Below, piece after piece: positions 25,050 to 32,074 of a stretch of DNA of 40,808 nucleotides (positions within the stretch are counted from its first letter, which is position 1; every line of letters begins with the position of its first letter). The translations under genes and the position numbers were made by a program. Origin of the DNA: Treponema sp. (GTDB lineage Bacteria; Spirochaetota; Spirochaetia; Treponematales; Breznakiellaceae); contig JAIRNP010000036.1 in assembly GCA_031258005.1 (NCBI GenBank), positions 1 to 40,808 on the forward strand. The letters are read 5' to 3'. The notes under the pieces were generated by a model. That model was not told where the DNA came from and did not search any database. It worked only from the letters and a program-made list of their open reading frames with translations.

Positions 25050-25994
25050 TTAGTAGTTCCAGATAACCAGTTTCTTTTTCAAAAGTGCGATAAGAACATT
25101 CAAGAAGGTAATGACCAGGGCAATAAAGAAGATTCCCGCAAAGGCCTGGGTATAATTGGCGTAATCCAGGGAACGTTTCACATAAAAACCCATACCCCGG
25201 TCAGCCCCAATCATCTCCGCTACCGTCAGGGTCATCACCGAGATGGAGAGGGATACGGTCATATCGTTAATAATCCGGGGCATGGTATAGGGCAGGATAA
25301 TACCGAAAAGCATGGTCCTGGTTTTCACATTCAGAATTTTTGCGGTATTGATAATTCTTTGATCGATGGTCCCTACCCGGTTTATCATATTCATAAAGAA
25401 GTTCCAGAAGGTGCCGCAGAAAATGACCAAGATGGAGGCGCTGGTAAAGGTGGGCATCATCACCACCAGATAGGGGCCGTAAATCATCGCGGGAACCGTG
25501 GCTATGGCCTTGGCGATGGGAAACACCGCTTTTCTAAGCCGGGGATTCCATCCCACGGCGATCCCCAGGGAAATGCCTAGGCTCAGGGAATAGAGAAAAC
25601 CGGTTAAGAGGAGGAATATGGAACGAAAGAAACCGCTGGAAATGAGCCGCCAGTCCCGGGCATACATATAAAAGACATTTTCCGGCGCGGGGACAAAAAC
25701 ATAGGGCAGCAGATCCAGCTTCGAGGTCATCAGTTCCCAGAGGGCCAGAAAACCAAATACGATGGACGCCACATCCCGGGCCGCCTGCCGCTTATCTTCT
25801 TTTGAAACTTTTACCTGGAAAAATATATAGGCGGCAATTATTACCAGCAGAAAAACGGTGGAATTGTACATCCGGGTCCGTAATACCATACGACCGGGAA
25901 TAAAAATCAGGGCAACCATAAACCAAAACAGCAGGGTTGGTATATTAAAAATCCGCCCTTTAAGCCCCAATTCCGGGAGTTCTGGTTTACTCAT
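25050..25994 (-). CDS. SsuC/TauC-type ABC permease
   Basis: This encodes 314 residues. The ATG at 25994 overlaps the ATPase stop (ATGA). Two extra hydrophobic segments at the N-terminus (about residues 18-33 and 45-60) precede the usual six-helix BPD_transp_1 core. The core includes the EAA loop INTAKILNVKTRTMLFGIILPYTMPRI that meets the ATPase, and the GADRGMGFYVKRSLDYANY segment typical of the SsuC/TauC/NrtB group. The N-terminal extension makes it longer than the usual 250-270 residues of the family. The operon order is binding protein, ATPase, permease, cysK. Confidence 0.88.
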   Translation of the reverse strand: MSKPELPELGLKGRIFNIPTLLFWFMVALIFIPGRMVLRTRMYNSTVFLLVIIAAYIFFQVKVSKEDKRQAARDVASIVFGFLALWELMTSKLDLLPYVFVPAPENVFYMYARDWRLISSGFFRSIFLLLTGFLYSLSLGISLGIAVGWNPRLRKAVFPIAKAIATVPAMIYGPYLVVMMPTFTSASILVIFCGTFWNFFMNMINRVGTIDQRIINTAKILNVKTRTMLFGIILPYTMPRIINDMTVSLSISVMTLTVAEMIGADRGMGFYVKRSLDYANYTQAFAGIFFIALVITFLNVLIALLKKKLVIWNY

Positions 25995-26791
25995 AAAACC
26001 ACCTCTTCTCCTCCTATTTGTTCGATAACATTGTGATAGAAAAGGCCCACTAACTGAGCCCGGATACGGCGGTATTCCTCGTTGTCAAAAAGGGATTCCT
26101 TGTTCCGGGGGCGGGGAAGATTCACCGGAATTTCCCGACCCACTGTTTTGGGTTTCATAAAAATGATCTTGTCCGAAATCAGTAGCGCCTCATCCACATC
26201 ATGGGTTACAAAAACCACGGTCTTTTTCTCCCGGTCCTCCGCCCAGAGTTTGAGGAGCAGCTCCTGCAGCGTCACCCGGGTCTTGGCGTCTATCGCGCCG
26301 AAGGGTTCATCCATGAGGAGGATATGGGGGTTCACCGACAGCGCCCGGGCTATAGCCACCCGCTGCTGCATACCTCCGGAAAGTTCTCCGGGCAGCTTAT
26401 CCATAAAGTCCGATAAGCCTACTTTGAACAGGAATTCCTCCGCCACGGTTTCAAACTGACGGCCCGAAAGGTCCTGCCGTACCTGTTTCATGCCGAAAAC
26501 CACATTCTGTTTTGCCGTCATCCAGGGGAACAGGGTGTATTGCTGGAATACCACCGCCCGTTCCTTGCCGGGGCCTTTTATGGGAACCCCGTCGATAAGA
26601 ACCTGCCCCACGGTGGGCGGGATCAACCCTTCCAGTACGCTCAGGAGGGTACTCTTGCCACAGCCTGATGGACCAATAATACAAAAAAATTTCCCCTCAT
26701 TGATCGTCGTGTTAATGTTTTCCAGGGCAATGAATTCCTTTTTCCCGGTGATGTAGGTCAGCCCCAGACCCTGTATTTCAATTTTACTCAT
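25991..26791 (-). CDS. SsuB/TauB-type ABC ATPase
   Basis: This encodes 266 residues, with GGTGGAG upstream of ATG 26791. Walker A is GPSGCGKST, the Q-loop is VFQQYTLFPWMTAKQNV, the signature is LSGGMQQR, Walker B is ILLMDEPFGAID, and the H-loop is FVTHDVDEA. The LFPWMTAKQNV wording is typical of the nitrate/sulfonate/taurine ATPase group. It energises the permease encoded directly after it. Confidence 0.92.
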   Translation of the reverse strand: MSKIEIQGLGLTYITGKKEFIALENINTTINEGKFFCIIGPSGCGKSTLLSVLEGLIPPTVGQVLIDGVPIKGPGKERAVVFQQYTLFPWMTAKQNVVFGMKQVRQDLSGRQFETVAEEFLFKVGLSDFMDKLPGELSGGMQQRVAIARALSVNPHILLMDEPFGAIDAKTRVTLQELLLKLWAEDREKKTVVFVTHDVDEALLISDKIIFMKPKTVGREIPVNLPRPRNKESLFDNEEYRRIRAQLVGLFYHNVIEQIGGEEVVL

Positions 26792-26824
26792 CCTCTGATT
26801 ACTCCACCGTTATTGAAACAAGCG

Positions 26825-26850
26825 CCCCGGCAGAGAAACCCTCCCCGGGG
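26825..26850 (-). terminator. Intercistronic hairpin after the second binding-protein gene
   Basis: CCCCGG (26825-26830) pairs with CCGGGG (26845-26850) across a 14-base loop in the 79-base gap between the binding-protein and ATPase genes. It parallels the hairpin found after the peptide-binding-protein gene at 5858-5881. A role in raising the binding-protein level is inferred. Confidence 0.4.
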
Positions 26851-26870
26851 TATTTACCAATTCCCGCAAT

Positions 26871-27971
26871 CTAAAGGCTGACGTTATTTGCCTGATAATC
26901 CACAGCCAACTGTTTATAGATATCCTCGTCGGGATACTGTTCAAGGATTGCGTCTAGGGCTTCCTTGTAAACCGTGGTATCCACAATATCCTGGGCCTCT
27001 ATACCCTTCTTCTCCACATAGTCGAATCTTTTAAGGGTTTCATATACATAGCTTACCCGTTTCAAATCCGGATCGGGATTAAAAATCCGGTTGGCGTTAT
27101 TGTGGGTATTGTAAATATAATTACGGACAAAACTTTCTTCCTGGGAAGAAACCCGGGCCAGGAACCTGACGACCTCTTCCTGATCCTCAACGTAATCCTT
27201 GTATGCCCGGAGTATGGCCTTGAAATATTTGACAAAGGCTCCCGGTCTCTCTGCCAGGGAGACCGCGTAGGCGGTCTGGCGGCAGCATACATAGCTGGGG
27301 AACATATAGGTCATGGGGAAAAGGATCGCCAGGCCCAAATCATCCAGGGACTGTTTATAGGCGGAATCCACAAAACCGATATCCGTGGTACCCTTCCGTA
27401 CCGCCTCAATTATGTTGGGATAGCTGTCAATCTCCACAAACGTGATATCCTTGCTTCCCAGACTTACATCAAGGCCAAGCTGGGTCAGGGAATAACGGGA
27501 AACCATTTCGGAGGTGGAAAGCCGGACCGTCCCCAGCCGCTTCCCTTTCCAATTTTGGAGGTCCTGCAGTTCGGCGACGTTTTCTGGTTTGGTGACCACG
27601 AAATTTCCCCCTGAGGCGGTGCCTCCCACGACCCGGACATCAGCCCCCTGGGCGCCATAACTAAGGCTGGGGATAATTCCGGTGAGCATAATGTCCGCCT
27701 TGCCAATACTAAGGGCTTCAATCTCCCCACTGGAAAGGATGATATATTCCGGTGCCAACCCTTCCTCCTCAAAATAATGACGATCCTTCGCGATGGTAAC
27801 GAGAGGAACACTAAGGACATTGCTTTTGTACAGTATCTTGAAGGGTTCCGCCTCGGAGCCGGTGTCTTTTTTTGAACAGGAGATTAAAAGGGAAATTACC
27901 CCAGCCGTAACCATGAGGAGGATAGCCGTCTTCCCCACCTGTTGCAACACGAATCCATTTTTACGTTTCAT
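26871..27971 (-). CDS. NMT1/SsuA-type substrate-binding lipoprotein
   Basis: This encodes 366 residues, with AAAGGAG 8 bases before ATG 27971. The lipobox LLISC places the lipid on Cys32. The mature part shows the NMT1/SsuA pattern: VPLVTIAKDRHYFEEEGLAPEYIILSSGEIEALSIGKADIMLTGIIPSLSYGAQGADVRVVGG, then KGKRLGTVRLSTSEMVSRYSLTQLGL, and AVRKGTTDIGFVD. Relatives bind sulfonates, taurine, nitrate or pyrimidine precursors of thiamine. With cysK at the operon end, an organic sulfur compound is the best guess. An intergenic repeat and a row of hairpins separate this gene from the dehydratase gene upstream, so its message may also have its own 5' end. Confidence 0.85.
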   Translation of the reverse strand: MKRKNGFVLQQVGKTAILLMVTAGVISLLISCSKKDTGSEAEPFKILYKSNVLSVPLVTIAKDRHYFEEEGLAPEYIILSSGEIEALSIGKADIMLTGIIPSLSYGAQGADVRVVGGTASGGNFVVTKPENVAELQDLQNWKGKRLGTVRLSTSEMVSRYSLTQLGLDVSLGSKDITFVEIDSYPNIIEAVRKGTTDIGFVDSAYKQSLDDLGLAILFPMTYMFPSYVCCRQTAYAVSLAERPGAFVKYFKAILRAYKDYVEDQEEVVRFLARVSSQEESFVRNYIYNTHNNANRIFNPDPDLKRVSYVYETLKRFDYVEKKGIEAQDIVDTTVYKEALDAILEQYPDEDIYKQLAVDYQANNVSL

Positions 27972-27996
27972 CTTTACGCTCCTTTTTGATAGAAAA

Positions 27997-28019
27997 ATCG
28001 GACTTGTTCGATAACCCGG
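27997..28019. repeat. Dispersed 23-bp element, copy 1
   Basis: ATCGGACTTGTTCG, two variable bases, AACCCGG. The same element lies at 34621-34643 with 21 of 23 bases identical. Both copies lie 25-27 bases upstream of a minus-strand start codon, in the same orientation relative to the gene. In mRNA sense the copy reads CCGGGTT-NN-CGAACAAGTCCGAT. Confidence 0.75.
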
Positions 28020-28029
28020 TTGGATATCT

Positions 28030-28163
28030 GCTAACCTTCGGTTAGCTTCAAGTCTCGCAAAATGCTCCGCATTTTGCTATTTTTAACCGGAAGTTATTCA
28101 AAAATTGAAGTTTTTGAATAACGCTATTATTTGAGGCTGTTCCAAAACTTCAGCTTTTGGAAC
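28030..28163. repeat. Row of four perfect hairpins between dehydratase and binding-protein genes
   Basis: GCTAACC-TTC-GGTTAGC (28030-28046), GCAAAATGC-TCC-GCATTTTGC (28057-28077), GTTATTCAAAAA with TTTTTGAATAAC (28093-28122, loop TTGAAG), and GTTCCAAAA with TTTTGGAAC (28139-28163). All arms are perfect. The four stems differ in sequence, so this is not a simple tandem duplication. The last is a member of a dispersed family (see 38750-38791). As RNA the stretch would be almost completely folded, which suggests a processing site, transcript stabiliser or partial terminator within the operon. Confidence 0.75.
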
Positions 28164-28167
28164 AAGC

Positions 28168-29346
28168 TCATTTCAGCGTAATTTTATCGCCGCCGGTCAA
28201 AGCCTTTTCGGAAAACTCATTCCCCAGACCCGGAAGCTCAGGGATATTGAACCGGCCCTTCACCGGCTGGTAATTGTGGATGCAGAGATCCTGATTATGC
28301 CTAATCAGGGTGTTCCGGTGGTGCTCGTGAATGAGGAAGTTGGGGATCGCCGCCTCAAAATGAAGCGCCGCCGCCGTGGAAAGGGGGCTGGCGCAAACAT
28401 GGGCCTGTACGTTCACATCGTACACATAGGCCAGATCCGCAATTTTTTTGCCCTCCGTAATCCCCCCGGTGTTTCCCAGATCCGGCTGGATCACCTGAAC
28501 GGAACTGTTTTCGAAATAGGGGGCGTACTGCCAGCGGGAGTAGACCCGTTCCCCGTGGGCGATGGGGATACCGATCCGATCCCCGATGACCTTTGCCAGC
28601 TTCGGGGTGGGCGTGTTCGGTTCCTCAAAGTAAAAAATATTGTATTTTTTGATCCGCTGCCCAATTTGTACCGCTCCGTTGGCATCCGGATTGGAGTGGT
28701 TCTCGGCGATGATGTCCACCGAGGGGCCTACGGCCTCCCTGACCGCCGCGACCCGTTCCTCAATCAAATCCAGATAATAGGGGGAGAGAAGCCGGCCCTG
28801 TTCTTCATGGGTGAAGGGCCGTCCGTCTCGGTCATAGGTAAAGAAATCGATCTTTACCGCATCGTAGCCCTCGGCCACCGCTTTTTTGGAAACCTCGGCA
28901 TAATCGGCGGTTTTCCCCAAAGTCTCCCGTTCCGGTCCCCAGCCGAACTGGAGCTGGCTGGCATAGGAGCGCAGATCTTCCCGGAATTTTCCCCCCAGGA
29001 GCCGGTACACCGGCTGGTTAAAATATTTACCCTTGATGTCCCAGAGGGCAATATCAATGGCAGCAATCCCCGCGAAGATCACCGGCCCGCCATTCTGTCC
29101 CCAGAAGGTGTTCTTGTAGAGTTTGTTCCAGATGACCTCGTGTTGGAGAGGATCATCCCCGATGATCAGGGCAGCGTAATCCCTGACCATGCCGAAAGCC
29201 GCAGAGGAAGCTACCCCATAAGCCAGGGCCGCCTCTCCATCTCCGTAGATCCCTTCATCGGTGTATATCCGGGTGATTACCGGCCGCCAGCCGGGTCGTT
29301 CAGTCGGTGCCGCGATGTGGATCACATCAACTTTGGTAATTTTCAT
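28168..29346 (-). CDS. Enolase-superfamily dehydratase, copy A
   Basis: This encodes 392 residues, with AAGGAG 7 bases before ATG 29346. The N-terminal capping domain reads VITRIYTDEGIYGDGEAALAYG. The barrel carries AVKIDFF (the KxD lysine), DIIAENHS, FYFEEPNTP, AHGERVYSRW, PDLGNTGGITE and AHVCASPLSTAAALHFEAA. By comparison with galactonate dehydratase-like members, the magnesium ligands would be the Glu of AENH (where that enzyme has Asp), the Glu of FEEP and the Glu of GER. The His of ENH and the His of AHVC would be the acid/base residues. The likely reaction is dehydration or epimerisation of a sugar acid. The substrate is unknown. It is a close paralogue of the gene before it. Confidence 0.85.
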   Translation of the reverse strand: MKITKVDVIHIAAPTERPGWRPVITRIYTDEGIYGDGEAALAYGVASSAAFGMVRDYAALIIGDDPLQHEVIWNKLYKNTFWGQNGGPVIFAGIAAIDIALWDIKGKYFNQPVYRLLGGKFREDLRSYASQLQFGWGPERETLGKTADYAEVSKKAVAEGYDAVKIDFFTYDRDGRPFTHEEQGRLLSPYYLDLIEERVAAVREAVGPSVDIIAENHSNPDANGAVQIGQRIKKYNIFYFEEPNTPTPKLAKVIGDRIGIPIAHGERVYSRWQYAPYFENSSVQVIQPDLGNTGGITEGKKIADLAYVYDVNVQAHVCASPLSTAAALHFEAAIPNFLIHEHHRNTLIRHNQDLCIHNYQPVKGRFNIPELPGLGNEFSEKALTGGDKITLK

Positions 29347-29358
29347 GTTCCGCTCCTT

Positions 29359-30537
29359 TTATTTCATCGTAACTTTGACGCTGTGGGCGATGGCAAATTC
29401 AGATATTTCATTACCCAGTCCCGGCAGTTCGGGAACCGTAAAAAACCCTTGCTCGGGCTGATAATCATGGATCGCCAGCTTCCGGTTATACTGATTGGGA
29501 AAGTGGTGTTCATGGATGATAAAATTGGGAATCGCCGCTTCCAAGTGAAGGGCCGCCGCAATGGAAATGGGGCTCCCCGCGATGTGGGGCTGAACGCTCA
29601 CATCATAGATATAGGCAGCGTCGGCAAGTTTTTTCCCTTCGGTAATACCCCCGGTATTGGCCAGATCCGGCTGGATCACCTGGAGGGAAGAATTTTCAAA
29701 ATAGGGAATATACTGCCATCGGGAATAGATCCGTTCGCCGCTGGCCAGGGGCAGGTTGGTCCGCTGCTGGATATAGTCAAAAAGCTTGGGGTTGGGCGTG
29801 GCGGGTTCCTCATAATAGAAAATATGGTATTTTTTGATCCGCTCCGCCGCCTGAACCGCGCTTTGGGCATCGGTGATGGAATGATTCTCAACAATAATAT
29901 CCACCTTGGGGCCCACCGCTTCCCGGGTTGCCGCCATCCGCTCCACGAAACGGTCCGCGTCCTCCGGGCTGAGGAGCTTGGATAGCTCACCGCCGTTCAG
30001 GTTCCGCCGCTTGCCATCGGGACCGATGGCGATAAAATCGACTTTTATCGCGTCATAGCCCTCCTTCTCCACCACCTCCCGGGCTACGGTCCCGTAGTCT
30101 TCGGTCTTCCCCAGGAAACCTCGGGTTTCACTCCAGCCATGCTGGAGTTGGCTGGCGTAGGTCCGCAGTTTGTCCCGGAATTTACCTCCCAAAAGCTGGT
30201 AAACGGGCCGCTTAAAAAACTTGCCTTTGATGTCCCAAAGGGCAATGTCAATGGCGCTGACACCTGAAAAGGTTACGGGACCGCCGTTTTGACCCCAGAA
30301 AGTGGTTTTGTAGAGCTTGTTCCAGATGGTCTCATGGTCCAGCGGATCGTCTCCGATAATCAGGGCCGCGTAATCCTTGACCATACCAAAAGCCGCCGAA
30401 GAAGCTACCCCGTAGGCCAATCCCGCCTCCCCGTCGCCATAAATACCCTCGTCGGTATGGATCCGTACCCAAATGGGGTGCCATTGGGCTTTATCGGGAT
30501 CATCCAACACAAAAACATCTACCCTTGTAATTTTCAT
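29359..30537 (-). CDS. Enolase-superfamily dehydratase, copy B
   Basis: This encodes 392 residues from ATG 30537. I prefer this over ATG 30543 because AGGTG is then 9 bases away and the protein starts MKITRVDV with the same length as copy A. It shares long identical blocks with copy A (GVASSAAFGMV, DYAALIIGDDPL, FWGQNGGPV, AIDIALWDIKGK). The catalytic set matches copy A: AIKVDFI, DIIVENHS, FYYEEPATP, ASGERIYSRW, QPHIAGSP. Note ASGER in place of AHGER and HIAG in place of HVCA, so the two active sites are not identical and may take different substrates. It is the first gene of the operon. Confidence 0.85.
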   Translation of the reverse strand: MKITRVDVFVLDDPDKAQWHPIWVRIHTDEGIYGDGEAGLAYGVASSAAFGMVKDYAALIIGDDPLDHETIWNKLYKTTFWGQNGGPVTFSGVSAIDIALWDIKGKFFKRPVYQLLGGKFRDKLRTYASQLQHGWSETRGFLGKTEDYGTVAREVVEKEGYDAIKVDFIAIGPDGKRRNLNGGELSKLLSPEDADRFVERMAATREAVGPKVDIIVENHSITDAQSAVQAAERIKKYHIFYYEEPATPNPKLFDYIQQRTNLPLASGERIYSRWQYIPYFENSSLQVIQPDLANTGGITEGKKLADAAYIYDVSVQPHIAGSPISIAAALHLEAAIPNFIIHEHHFPNQYNRKLAIHDYQPEQGFFTVPELPGLGNEISEFAIAHSVKVTMK

Positions 30538-30549
30538 TTTCACCTATAT

Positions 30550-30607
30550 TTTCATAGTATTTACTTGTATTTTATATTGTTAGTAAATACAAGTAAATAC
30601 TATGAAA
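30550..30607. promoter_or_regulatory. Operator-like palindrome with 23-bp perfect arms
   Basis: Bases 30550-30572 are exactly complementary to 30585-30607, leaving a 12-base loop. Within each arm the unit AGTAAATAC (or its complement) is repeated at a 10-base step, so several regulator half-sites may be packed here. The outer edge contains the -10 box of the dehydratase operon promoter, so a bound protein would block transcription. As RNA only part of it would be in the leader. Confidence 0.7.
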
Positions 30608-30625
30608 TTGGCAATAAAATGTCAA
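30597..30625 (-). promoter_or_regulatory. Promoter of the dehydratase-importer-cysK operon
   Basis: On the minus strand a perfect TTGACA (30620-30625) is followed after exactly 17 bases by TAGTAT (30597-30602). The start point is expected near 30590, inside the palindrome, giving a leader of about 53 bases. Confidence 0.72.
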
Positions 30626-30667
30626 TCCATTTCGGCAATATTCTTTTAAGATGTTATGGGAAGCCGC

Positions 30668-32074
30668 TCATAGAACTGCAGGGATACCCTCAGCCACGCA
30701 AGCCCGGATCTTTCCCTTAAGCTCCCTATAGGAACGGTACTGTTCGGTATACTGGTCCCGGGTTTGAGCTCTGGGTATATAGGGGGCCCTTATGCGGATC
30801 ATCCGGCCCACTGCTTCGGCTACATCCGCGCTTTCCCCCAGAGCCACCGATGCCACGACCCCGTCTCCTGCCAGTTCACCGTCGTATATTTCAGGAATAA
30901 GCAGGGTACACCCGCAGAGATCCGCCTTGAGCTGGTTCCACAAGGGGTTTTTACCTTGTCCTCCAGAAACCCGCATCTCGGTAACCGGAAACCCCTGGCG
31001 GGCCACCGCCGCGAGGGCATCCCGTACCAGGAAACCCATTGCTTCCAGCACTGCCCGGCCAAGTTCCTGCCGGCTCATCAAGCCCGGCCCGTCCAAGGAC
31101 AGGACCGCCCCGGGCAGCGGATCCTTGGGGAAGAACCGGGTCTTGGATTGCTGAAAGGTTCCATAGGGGGGGATAAGTTCCGCCAGCAGTTCCGTGTAAC
31201 TCCGTTCCTCTTGGCCGGTAAGGGTTCTAAACCATTCAAACAAGCGGCCGGAAGCGGGAATGATACTGCTGATATTCCACAAGCCTTCGTCCAGATGAGG
31301 AAGGACCCGGAGCGTTCCCCCGGCGATGGGGAAAGCACTGCATACATTGATACCTTCGGAAGTCCCTCCCCGATCACAGACGATACCGGGTTTCAAGGCT
31401 CCCACCCCGATGAGGGCCATGATAAAATCAGGGCCTCCTGCCACCAAGGGGAGCCCGGCGGGAAGGCTGAACTGGGCAGCCCCAGCCGGGGAAACCCCTC
31501 CGATGATGCTTCCCAGTTTCACGAAGGGGGGAAACAAACGGATATCCACCCCTGCAGCACCACACTGGCCCTGGTCCCAATAATAGGGTACATAGGCCGC
31601 CGCGGGTAAAGTCGTAACCAGATCCGCCCCAAGCCGGTATGCCAGCCATTCTTGGGCAGAACAGAGGTACTTGGTTTTTTCGTAATCCTGGGGCCGGTGC
31701 CGGATAAAGGAACGGATATAGGGGAGAAAGAGGGATTGGGGCTGGGGAGTATCCTCAGCCGCAAGGCGGGGACCATACCAATGCAGGGGTACTAAGGCTT
31801 CTCCCCACGCGGTAAGGGGAACCAGGGTAGGACCATTCCCGGAGATACAAAGCGCCTCTGGTTGTACCCCGGTCTGGGAAGCAAGCCGGCCCCAGGCCCG
31901 GGCCAAAGCATCCTCCCAATCTGCGGCAAGGATGGTACCGGAAACAAAACCCTTCTGAGGATAGGCCTCCCGGACCAGGGCGGCTTCATGGCCTTCTGTA
32001 TCAATAAGCGCGGCTTTAAGGGAAGAAGTACCTATATCTACACAGAGTATCCAGGGAGCTTGGGTTCTCGACAT
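30668..32074 (-). CDS. FGGY-family carbohydrate kinase
   Basis: This encodes 468 residues. The ATG at 32074 overlaps the stop of the PRPP synthetase-like gene (TGATG). The N-terminal nucleotide-binding fold begins ILCVDIGTSSLKAALIDTEG, which is the FGGY_N start. A central GGPDFIMALIGVGALKPGIVCDRGGTSEGINV matches the region holding the catalytic Asp of xylulose/gluconate kinases. The C-terminal half has MRVSGGQGKNPLWNQLKADLCG, the FGGY_C signature. It phosphorylates a sugar, sugar alcohol or sugar acid. The specificity is not readable. The dehydratase operon downstream has its own promoter, but a shared pathway is conceivable. Confidence 0.88.
   Translation of the reverse strand: MSRTQAPWILCVDIGTSSLKAALIDTEGHEAALVREAYPQKGFVSGTILAADWEDALARAWGRLASQTGVQPEALCISGNGPTLVPLTAWGEALVPLHWYGPRLAAEDTPQPQSLFLPYIRSFIRHRPQDYEKTKYLCSAQEWLAYRLGADLVTTLPAAAYVPYYWDQGQCGAAGVDIRLFPPFVKLGSIIGGVSPAGAAQFSLPAGLPLVAGGPDFIMALIGVGALKPGIVCDRGGTSEGINVCSAFPIAGGTLRVLPHLDEGLWNISSIIPASGRLFEWFRTLTGQEERSYTELLAELIPPYGTFQQSKTRFFPKDPLPGAVLSLDGPGLMSRQELGRAVLEAMGFLVRDALAAVARQGFPVTEMRVSGGQGKNPLWNQLKADLCGCTLLIPEIYDGELAGDGVVASVALGESADVAEAVGRMIRIRAPYIPRAQTRDQYTEQYRSYRELKGKIRACVAEGIPAVL

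Noticed and set aside
28276-29985. 569-codon plus-strand open frame
   Set aside because: It is antisense to both dehydratase genes and contains an internal echo of their duplication. There is no ribosome binding site and no recognisable domain.
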